This document shows, piece by piece, positions 1 through 4,548 of a DNA stretch of 5,705 nucleotides. The notes below the pieces were generated by a model. The model ran no database searches. It was not told where the DNA came from and was given only the letters and a program-made list of their open reading frames with translations. The stretch is from Candidatus Sordicultor aquaticus (GTDB lineage Bacteria; Atribacterota; Atribacteria; Atribacterales; Caldatribacteriaceae), in assembly GCA_018056825.1 (NCBI GenBank), contig JAGPEW010000058.1, positions 1-5,705 on the forward strand, given 5' to 3'. How positions within the stretch are numbered: the first letter of the stretch is position 1; the number at the start of each line of letters is the position of its first letter. The translations under genes and the position numbers were made by a program.

Positions 1-40
1 TTCGTGTTTTGTCTTTAGGTTTTTAAGTTTTTATGTTTTC

Positions 41-70
41 GGGGGGTGATAGGGGTCTTTTCCCCTATAG
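41..70 (+). repeat. G-run/C-run hairpin unit 1
   Basis: A leading G-run (41-46) is followed by a perfect 7-bp inverted repeat. ATAGGGG (49-55) pairs with CCCCTAT (62-68) around the 6-nt loop TCTTTT. It has the same plan as units 2 and 3: a G-run, a short AT spacer, a G-rich arm, a T-rich loop and a C-rich arm. It is the most diverged of the three. No T-tract follows, so it is a poor terminator by itself. Confidence 0.65.
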
Positions 71-72
71 TC

Positions 73-102
73 GGGGTTATAAGGGGGGTTTTACCCCCTT
101 AT
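73..102 (+). repeat. G-run/C-run hairpin unit 2
   Basis: After the leading run GGGG (73-76), ATAAGGGGG (79-87) pairs perfectly over 9 bp with CCCCCTTAT (94-102), leaving a 6-nt loop GTTTTA. It is nearly identical to unit 3 at 165-194. The two differ mainly by one base in the length of each G- or C-run, and both arms change together, so the stem is kept. The two copies form an imperfect direct repeat of about 30 nt. Confidence 0.75.
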
Positions 103-103
103 G

Positions 104-126
104 CTGGTGGAGTATTTTTCCACCAG
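104..126 (+). repeat. Unrelated hairpin between units 2 and 3
   Basis: CTGGTGGA (104-111) pairs perfectly over 8 bp with TCCACCAG (119-126), with the 7-nt loop GTATTTT. It starts two bases after unit 2 and differs from the G-run/C-run units in sequence. It could be a further stem in the same transcript. No T-tract follows it, and no function can be read from the sequence. Confidence 0.6.
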
Positions 127-164
127 TAGTATTTGCTTTTTAGATTTTGGTTCTTTGCTTTCTA

Positions 165-204
165 GGGGGTTATAAGGGGGTTTTTACCCCTTATTGTTCT
201 TTTT
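165..204 (+). terminator. Hairpin unit 3 with T-tract, likely rho-independent terminator
   Basis: The unit begins with GGGGG (165-169). ATAAGGGG (172-179) pairs perfectly over 8 bp with CCCCTTAT (187-194) around a 7-nt loop GTTTTTA. The sequence after the stem, TGTTCTTTTT (195-204), has eight T in ten bases, which fits intrinsic termination on the plus strand. It would end a transcript entering from upstream of the window. It is also the third copy of the repeat unit, so its role as a terminator may be incidental. Confidence 0.5.
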
Positions 205-243
205 AATCTTACGCCGTAGGCTGTCAGAGTTTTTTGGTAAAAA

Positions 244-270
244 TTTACAACTTGGATTAGGCCATATAAT
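244..270 (+). promoter_or_regulatory. Likely sigma-70-type promoter of csrA
   Basis: A perfect -10 hexamer TATAAT lies at 265-270. TTTACA at 244-249 matches five of six bases of the -35 consensus, but the spacer is 15 bp, shorter than the optimum of 17. Initiation would be near 277, giving a leader of about 54 nt. That leader has a single GGA, inside the csrA ribosome binding site. The -10 is convincing and the -35 less so. Confidence 0.5.
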
Positions 271-330
271 TCTTTTCTAAAATGACATTTAGGTATAAAA
301 TAAAACTAAAATACTTTAAGAGGAGTTTTT

Positions 331-573
331 ATGCTAGTTATTACCCGGAAAGTGGACCAAAGTATTCGAATTGGTAATAATATAGAGATAAAGATTTTAG
401 ATGTAGAAAAAGGAAGGGTAAAAGTGGGAGTATCTGCACCTCCTGATATTCCAGTTTACCGAGAAGAATTGTATCAGTCCTTGGTGCAAGACAACCAAAA
501 GGCTATATTCCTCTCTGAGGAGATGGTTTCTACTCTTCGAAAAGTTTTCTCTCCTCCTAAATCTACTGATTAA
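331..573 (+). CDS. csrA: Carbon storage regulator CsrA (RNA-binding translational regulator)
   Basis: CsrA homodimers bind GGA motifs in mRNA leaders, usually blocking ribosome access. They regulate carbon flow, motility, biofilm and envelope traits. The family core is clear: MLVITRK at the N-terminus, IGNNIEIKILDV (14-25), VKVGVSAPPDIPVYREELY (31-49). R6 and R44, at the positions used for RNA contact in characterised CsrA, are present. At 80 residues it is longer than the 61-residue E. coli protein and nearer the Bacillus type, with an extra tail from about residue 51. The ATG follows AAGAGGAG (318-325) at 5 nt. In Gram-positive relatives CsrA is often paired with FliW near flagellar genes; fliW is not in the window. 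The next gene, 139 nt downstream, begins an LPS-transport operon whose leader is rich in GGA, making it a candidate target. Confidence 0.95.
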   Translation: MLVITRKVDQSIRIGNNIEIKILDVEKGRVKVGVSAPPDIPVYREELYQSLVQDNQKAIFLSEEMVSTLRKVFSPPKSTD

Positions 574-606
574 GCATTTTCTTTATGCTTTCCTTCTATT
601 TTATTT
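572..606 (+). terminator. Weak possible terminator after csrA
   Basis: AAGCAT (572-577) pairs with ATGCTT (585-590) over 6 bp around a 7-nt loop, overlapping the csrA stop codon. The following sequence to 606 is pyrimidine-rich with short T-runs but is interrupted by C and A. The stem is short and AT-rich, so termination may be partial and some csrA transcripts could continue into the operon downstream. Confidence 0.35.
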
Positions 607-612
607 TTGCTA

Positions 613-642
613 CTGTCATTTTCCGAGATAAATTTCTATAAT
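613..642 (+). promoter_or_regulatory. Likely promoter of the thioredoxin-lpt operon
   Basis: A perfect -10 hexamer TATAAT lies at 637-642. CTGTCA at 613-618 matches four of six -35 bases with an 18-bp spacer. Initiation near 649 would give a leader of about 64 nt before the GTG start at 713. It is the best promoter candidate between csrA and the operon, and the -35 is only moderate. Confidence 0.45.
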
Positions 643-648
643 TATGAG

Positions 649-712
649 AGGGGAATTTTTGAGGAAATTAAGAGATATATAAGGAGTAAAATCCGAAGGA
701 GGAAAACTAGTA
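649..712 (+). promoter_or_regulatory. GGA-rich operon leader, candidate CsrA target
   Basis: The predicted leader contains five GGA triplets, at 652-654, 663-665, 683-685, 698-700 and 701-703. Those at 683 and 698 have the fuller form AAGGA. The last two lie in or beside the Shine-Dalgarno sequence AAGGAGG (696-702), 10 nt before the start codon. Several GGA sites with at least one over the ribosome binding site is the known layout of CsrA-repressed mRNAs. Against this, purine-rich leaders are common in AT-rich genomes, and the only stem placing a GGA near a loop is very short (TCC at 692-694 with GGA at 698-700). CsrA binding is inferred. Confidence 0.35.
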
Positions 713-1477
713 GTGAGAAAAAGACTTTTTTGGGCCATAGGAGTTTTTCTTTTGTTATTTTCCGGGATTTATTCCCTGGGTGCTCGTGAAATCTCGCCGT
801 TTCAGCTTCCGGGATTAGATGGAAAGACTTATTCTCTCTCTGATTTTAAGGGAGAGCCAGTGGTAATTTCTTTTTCTGCTACTTGGTGCCCACCCTGTCG
901 TCAGGAGCTTCCTCTTCTCCAAAAGATATATGAGGAATACAAAGACAAAGCTCAGTTAAATGTTTTAGTTATAGATTCAGGAGAGCCTCAAACTAAAGTA
1001 GAAGCCTTTGCTCAAGAGTTAGGTCTTACCTTCCCTGTGCTTTTAGATGAAGAAGGGAAAGTAGCTCGGGAATATGGTATTTTGTATTTACCTACTCTTT
1101 ATTTTGTAGATCCTCTGGGTAATTTAGCTGCTCAGATAATTGGGGCTCAAGAGGAAAGCGTGTTACGCAATAAACTGGAGCAAATTCTCTGGTTTCGAGG
1201 TTTACAAGAAGCAGAAATAAAAAATCTGGTGGAGTTAACTTCCGAGGTAATGGTTTTGGATTTTAGAAAAGAGAACCGTAATCCTTTTCCAGATAGAGGG
1301 AATGTTTCTTATCAGGTGGTAGATAGTGTAGATTCTGTTATCTCTTCCTTTCCTCGAGAAGGGGTTTACCTTTTACTTACTGAGAGTAACGGGGAAAGTT
1401 TAGAGATCGCTAAAGCTTTAGCTATCTCCGGCTTTCAGCGAGTTTATTACTGGTTAGTAGATGCTCCGGAGAGTTGA
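713..1477 (+). CDS. Exported TlpA/ResA-like thioredoxin-fold protein with C-terminal inactive rhodanese-like domain
   Basis: This is a predicted periplasmic thiol-disulfide oxidoreductase. Residues 1-24 form a signal peptide or membrane anchor (basic MRKR, then a hydrophobic stretch). Residues 28-160 are a TlpA/ResA-type thioredoxin domain with the redox motif WCPPC (W58, C59, C62) and the cis-proline motif LPT (P127). These are its only cysteines. Residues 175-250 resemble a rhodanese domain: VMVLDFR at the first strand, YLLLTESNGES at the active-site loop, then a helix and GFQRVYYW. Aligned to the usual CrxGxxS loop, the catalytic cysteine is replaced by T223, so sulfur transfer is unlikely. 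The GTG start is chosen for AAGGAGG at 696-702 and the immediate signal peptide. The 3' end overlaps lptC by 17 nt, which implies cotranslation. The substrate is unknown; an envelope protein, possibly of LPS transport, is inferred from context. No DsbD/CcdA-type electron donor is in the window. Thioredoxin assignment is firm, the rhodanese part less so. Confidence 0.85.
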   Translation: MRKRLFWAIGVFLLLFSGIYSLGAREISPFQLPGLDGKTYSLSDFKGEPVVISFSATWCPPCRQELPLLQKIYEEYKDKAQLNVLVIDSGEPQTKVEAFAQELGLTFPVLLDEEGKVAREYGILYLPTLYFVDPLGNLAAQIIGAQEESVLRNKLEQILWFRGLQEAEIKNLVELTSEVMVLDFRKENRNPFPDRGNVSYQVVDSVDSVISSFPREGVYLLLTESNGESLEIAKALAISGFQRVYYWLVDAPES

Positions 1478-2021
1478 TTGGAGTCTCGTAACTCTAGTTT
1501 TCTTTTCTCTTTTTTTACTGGTAGGAGTTATTTATTTCTGGTGGATGGGGAAAATTCCTTCTTCTCTCCCTCCCCAAGTAAAAGAGGAGGAAAACTCTTT
1601 TTCTCAAGTCCAGATGGAAGGAGCAGAAATAAGTCGGGTGGGAGAAAAAGGTCAAGAGTGGGTTTTGAGTGCTAGTTTTTTGGAGCAAAAAGGAAATAGT
1701 ATTTTTTTGACCGATGTTTCAGGAGTTTTCTTTCAAGAGGGAGTTCCTCTTTATCAAGTGAAAGCTCAGAAAGGGCAAATAAAGTTACCGGCGGGGGATG
1801 CGGAGTTAGAAAAGGTAGAGTTGATAAATGAAGATAAAAAAGAAGCTCTTCGAGGGGAATTGTTGTCCTGGCGGGGAAATGAGGAAAAATTTGAACTAAA
1901 CAAAGCTCAATTTGAAAGTCAAGGAATAGAAGCACACTGTCAATTAATGGTTTATGACCTTTCCCATAAAAAATTAAAGTTAGAAAACGGTGTAGAATTT
2001 AAAGTCAAGGTGGAAAGATGA
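1461..2021 (+). CDS. lptC: LptC, inner-membrane-anchored LPS transport bridge protein
   Basis: LptC takes LPS from the LptB-permease transporter and passes it to LptA. The protein has the family layout and length (186 residues): a short cytoplasmic N-terminus, one membrane helix at about 9-29, and a periplasmic beta-jellyroll. The beta domain shows typical features: SQVQMEGAEIS (48-58), FLTDVSGVFF (82-91), a KGQI segment (104-107), and the closing strands IEAHCQLMVYD (156-166) and LKLENGVEFKV (172-182). Its single cysteine is C160. Identification rests on this layout and on lptA and lptB following, because LptC sequences diverge strongly. ATG 1461 lies inside the end of the upstream gene and has no strong Shine-Dalgarno of its own, so translation is probably coupled. 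The stop overlaps the lptA start as ATGA. Confidence 0.85.
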   Translation: MLRRVDWSLVTLVFFSLFLLVGVIYFWWMGKIPSSLPPQVKEEENSFSQVQMEGAEISRVGEKGQEWVLSASFLEQKGNSIFLTDVSGVFFQEGVPLYQVKAQKGQIKLPAGDAELEKVELINEDKKEALRGELLSWRGNEEKFELNKAQFESQGIEAHCQLMVYDLSHKKLKLENGVEFKVKVER

Positions 2022-2701
2022 AAAGAATTTTATTAGGGATTTTATTTTGGTCTTTTCTTTTTCTTTCTTCCTCTCTTTTTGCTCAGGAAGAAGAGAGAGT
2101 ATTAATTACTACTCCTCAAGCTGAGTATGATGCTGAAACGGGGAAAATTGTAGCTCAAGTTTCTACCTTTACCTGGCGAGATGTAAAGGTAGTCTGTCCT
2201 TCTTTGGAAATAGATACTAAAACTCAAGAAGCAAGGAGTAAGGGAAAGATAGATATTTCTTGGAGTAATTTTAAAGTTCAAGCTCAATCTCTCTATTATC
2301 AGGGTAGCGGGAACCGGCTAGATGTTTCGGGAATAGAAGGGTCTAATCCTGAAATGCGTTTTTCTACCGGGGAAGCTCATTTTGATTTCAATCAAAAAAA
2401 GCTTTATCTTACTTCATCTCCTCTTTTAGTCTTACGGGGTTGGGAAGTGCGAGCGCAGAATATAGAATACTCTCTGGAAGAAAAAGTTTGGGAAGCTCAA
2501 ACAGTAACAATAAACAAAGAAGATTGGCAGGGTGGAGCGCAAAAAGCTTTTTATCGAGAGGGAGATGATTTTATAACTTTAGAAGGTGGAGCAGAGGTGC
2601 AAGGAGATAAAAACCTTTTGCGCGGGGAAAAGATTTTTATCTACCTCGATAGTGGCCGAGTAAAAGTGGAAGGAAATGTGGAGATAGAGCTAGTTCCTTA
2701 A
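2018..2701 (+). CDS. lptA: LptA/OstA-family periplasmic LPS transport protein
   Basis: LptA forms the periplasmic bridge that carries LPS from LptC to the outer-membrane LptD/LptE complex. Residues 1-22 are a signal peptide (MKR, hydrophobic core, probable cleavage after LFA). The mature part consists of OstA-type beta repeats: VLITTPQAEYDAETGKIVAQ (28-47), VKVVCPSLEIDTKTQEARSK (56-75), GEAHFDFNQKKLYLTSS (118-134), VRAQNIEYSLEEKVWEAQ (144-161) and the closing ITLEGGAEVQGDKNLLRGEK region (186-205) with YLDSGRVKVEGNV (209-221). At 227 residues it is somewhat longer than E. coli LptA (185). Its only cysteine in the mature part is C60. The ATG overlaps the lptC stop by 4 nt and is preceded by AAGGTGG at 2007-2013. 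An OstA-domain paralogue with a second LptC-like role is possible, but the operon supports LptA. Confidence 0.87.
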   Translation: MKRILLGILFWSFLFLSSSLFAQEEERVLITTPQAEYDAETGKIVAQVSTFTWRDVKVVCPSLEIDTKTQEARSKGKIDISWSNFKVQAQSLYYQGSGNRLDVSGIEGSNPEMRFSTGEAHFDFNQKKLYLTSSPLLVLRGWEVRAQNIEYSLEEKVWEAQTVTINKEDWQGGAQKAFYREGDDFITLEGGAEVQGDKNLLRGEKIFIYLDSGRVKVEGNVEIELVP

Positions 2702-2719
2702 AAGGAGGAAATGCGTTTG
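2701..2719 (+). promoter_or_regulatory. Unusually close ribosome binding site and ambiguous lptB start
   Basis: The strong Shine-Dalgarno AAAGGAGG occupies 2701-2708, overlapping the last base of the lptA stop codon. It lies only 2 nt before ATG 2711, closer than the usual 5-9 nt. An in-frame TTG at 2717-2719, the third codon, sits 8 nt away. Initiation may therefore use TTG 2717, shortening LptB by two residues. Both choices leave the ATPase domain intact. Confidence 0.5.
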
Positions 2720-3457
2720 CCCAATGGGAAAAATTGGAACGCTTTATTAGGAAGAGGCCTAACTAAAGAATACAATAAAAAAATGGTAGTGAATGAAGTT
2801 GATTTAGAAGTACGGAAAGGGGAAATAGTTGGCCTTTTAGGTCCTAATGGAGCAGGAAAGACTACTACTTTTTATCTTTTGGTAGGTTTAGTGAGACCTA
2901 CAGGAGGTAAAGTTTTCCTGGATACTTTGGAGCTCAATCACCTTCCTATGTATTTAAGAGCTCGTATGGGTATCAGTTATCTTCCCCAGGAGCCTTCTGT
3001 TTTTCGCAAACTCTCGGTAAGGGAAAACTTAGATTTAGTTTTAGAAATGCAAGGCCTATCTAAAAAAGAAGTAAAAGAAGAGAGACATCGTCTACTGGAA
3101 GAATTTGGTATTAGTCGTTTAGCTAATTCCTCAGCCAATTTACTCTCGGGAGGAGAGAGAAGACGTTTAGAAATTGCTCGAACTTTAGCTACTTTTCCTT
3201 CCTTTGTCCTTTTGGATGAGCCATTTACCGGTATTGACCCTATTGCAGTAGAGGACATTCAAAACTTGGTTAAACACCTGGCCAGTAAAAATATTGGAGT
3301 ATTGATTACTGATCATGCGGTGCGAGAAACTCTAGCTATCACTGACCGAGCTTATATTATGTTTGAAGGTAAAATTTTAGTTTCGGGTAGCGCAGAGGAA
3401 ATTATTAATTCTGATCTAAGCCGAAAATACTATTTAGGGGAACGTTTTAATCTTTGA
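2711..3457 (+). CDS. lptB: LptB, ATPase of the LPS export ABC transporter
   Basis: LptB hydrolyses ATP on the cytoplasmic face to drive LPS extraction by the LptF/G permease. All ABC motifs are intact: Walker A GPNGAGKTT (44-52, K50), Q-loop YLPQEPSVF (90-98, Q93), signature LSGGERRR (145-152), Walker B FVLLDEP (165-171, E170 catalytic), D-loop GID (174-176) and switch histidine H202 in ITDHAV. The segment QEPSVFRKLSVRENL and the C-terminal ending SRKYYLGERFNL are typical of LptB and distinguish it from other ABC ATPases such as the LivF/LivG type. At 248 residues it is slightly longer than the usual ~241, because of about ten extra N-terminal residues. It starts 9 nt after lptA and its stop overlaps the permease start, matching their physical partnership. 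Confidence 0.95.
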   Translation: MRLPNGKNWNALLGRGLTKEYNKKMVVNEVDLEVRKGEIVGLLGPNGAGKTTTFYLLVGLVRPTGGKVFLDTLELNHLPMYLRARMGISYLPQEPSVFRKLSVRENLDLVLEMQGLSKKEVKEERHRLLEEFGISRLANSSANLLSGGERRRLEIARTLATFPSFVLLDEPFTGIDPIAVEDIQNLVKHLASKNIGVLITDHAVRETLAITDRAYIMFEGKILVSGSAEEIINSDLSRKYYLGERFNL

Positions 3458-4536
3458 AAGTATTAGATAAGTATATTCTCAAGCAAAGCGTAGTTAACTT
3501 TTCTTTTGGAGTTGTTTTGTTCGTTATTTTAGTGAGTGCTGGGGATTTGCTCTTTCGTTTAGCTCGTTTATGGTTACAAGAAGGTTTCTCTCTAATAGAA
3601 GTAATAAAAATATTTTTCTTGAGTCTCCCTTCTCTTTTAATCTATATTTTGCCAGTTTCAGTGTTGTTGAGCGTGTTGCTGACAGTAGGCCGTATGTCTG
3701 GTGACAGTGAAATTATAGCTCTGAGGGCGGGAGGAGTGAGCTTTAGAAGGTTAATGGTTCCTTTTTTACTTTTTTCTCTATGGGTTTGTGCTGGGACAAT
3801 CCTGGTTCAAGAAGTATGTTTACCCTGGGCTTCCGAGGAGCTTAAAAAAATGGGGGAGAGAGTAAGTGGACAAAGTTTAATACCGGAGGAGACTTTTTTC
3901 CGAGATGATAGTGAACCCGGAATAGAGAGGATATTTTATGTAAAAACTGTAGATCAGGAAAAATCTCTTCTTTTGGGGGTAGTAGTTCAAGAATACGATG
4001 GAGAAGGATTGCGGCGAATTATTAATGCTCAAGAAGCCTTCAATCAGGGAGGGAAATGGGTATTTAGAGAGGGAATAATTTACGAAGTCGGGCAAAAAGG
4101 GCAGATAGAAAGAGGGGTGCGTTTTGAAAAAGAAGAAGTATCCACCACTCAAAGCATTGAAGAAATACAGAAAACCCAAAAAAGTCCGCAAGAAATGAGT
4201 TTTCTAGAATTGAAAAATTTCATTGAGGGAGAAAAAGGTAGGGGGAGGAAAACAGAGAAATTAGAATTAATCCTGTGGCAAAAAACCGCCTTTCCTTTTG
4301 CCAGTTTGATTTTTGTCCTTATAGGGGTGTCTCTAGGTATCGCTTCTCCTCGCTCGGGCAGGGCTTTAGGAATAGGGTTAAGCATCCTTATAGTTTTTGC
4401 CTATTACGTTATTTTTTCTTTGGGTACAACCTTAGCTGAGGGAGGTAGATTATCTCCTTTTTGGGGAAGCTGGATGGCTAACATAGTGGGATTTTTGATT
4501 GGTGAAAGCCTTTTGTGGTGGAAAGAAAAAAGTTAA
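3454..4536 (+). CDS. LptF/LptG-family permease of the LPS export transporter
   Basis: This is the transmembrane subunit that, with LptB, pulls LPS out of the inner membrane and feeds it to LptC. The layout matches the YjgP/YjgQ family: N-terminal LDKYILKQ, three membrane helices (about 13-35, 55-78, 99-119), a periplasmic beta-jellyroll (about 125-260) and three C-terminal helices (about 276-297, 303-325, 334-355). The conserved cytoplasmic segment GDSEIIALRAGGVSFRRL (83-100) is the coupling helix that docks on LptB. Length (360) is normal. Only one such permease is present, whereas E. coli has a LptF-LptG heterodimer, so it may act as a homodimer or pair with a partner elsewhere; I cannot assign F rather than G. 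The TTG start overlaps the lptB stop by 4 nt (TTGA), with AGGGG at 3436-3440 only distantly placed, indicating coupled translation. Cysteines are C112 in the third helix and C122 just beyond it. Confidence 0.92.
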   Translation: MKVLDKYILKQSVVNFSFGVVLFVILVSAGDLLFRLARLWLQEGFSLIEVIKIFFLSLPSLLIYILPVSVLLSVLLTVGRMSGDSEIIALRAGGVSFRRLMVPFLLFSLWVCAGTILVQEVCLPWASEELKKMGERVSGQSLIPEETFFRDDSEPGIERIFYVKTVDQEKSLLLGVVVQEYDGEGLRRIINAQEAFNQGGKWVFREGIIYEVGQKGQIERGVRFEKEEVSTTQSIEEIQKTQKSPQEMSFLELKNFIEGEKGRGRKTEKLELILWQKTAFPFASLIFVLIGVSLGIASPRSGRALGIGLSILIVFAYYVIFSLGTTLAEGGRLSPFWGSWMANIVGFLIGESLLWWKEKS

Positions 4537-4548
4537 AGGAGACTTTCT

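Larger units (their letters stand above)
1..330. other. Gene-free region upstream of csrA, G/T-rich with hairpins
   Basis: No credible coding frame is visible on either strand. Positions 1-185 of the plus strand are dominated by T-runs and G-runs, with C mostly confined to the 3' arms of hairpins. Four inverted repeats lie between 49 and 194 and are listed separately. Positions 205-330 are ordinary AT-rich intergenic DNA containing the likely csrA promoter and ribosome binding site. I see no tRNA, rRNA or known riboswitch pattern. The 5' part is probably the 3' flank of a gene outside the window, ending in a terminator near 204. Confidence 0.7.

Noticed and set aside
41..194. CRISPR array
   Set aside because: Only three imperfect units with uneven spacing (2 nt and 62 nt) are present, they have no unique spacers of regular length, and no cas genes are visible.
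41..204. CsrB/RsmZ-like sponge RNA upstream of csrA
   Set aside because: Such RNAs present many GGA motifs in loops. Here the hairpins carry GGGG arms and T-rich loops, and the only GGA (109-111) is in a stem.
238..269. Flagellar sigma-28 type promoter before csrA
   Set aside because: TAAA at 238 and GCC at 261 are spaced too widely, and the -10 half matches the consensus poorly. The TATAAT at 265-270 explains the region better.
607..789. A 60-codon plus-strand frame opening with TTG between csrA and the thioredoxin gene
   Set aside because: It has no suitable ribosome binding site, its composition is not protein-like, and its 3' half overlaps the well-supported thioredoxin gene in another frame.
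1478..1675. TTG-initiated 65-codon frame starting directly after the thioredoxin stop codon
   Set aside because: It is a shifted reading of lptC rich in Ser and Phe. The lptC frame has the membrane helix and beta-domain features.
1672..1935. Minus-strand frame of 87 codons inside lptC, and similar antisense frames within lptA, lptB, the permease and DUF3084 genes
   Set aside because: All lie opposite clearly identified genes, lack ribosome binding sites, and give low-complexity translations typical of antisense reading in AT-rich DNA.
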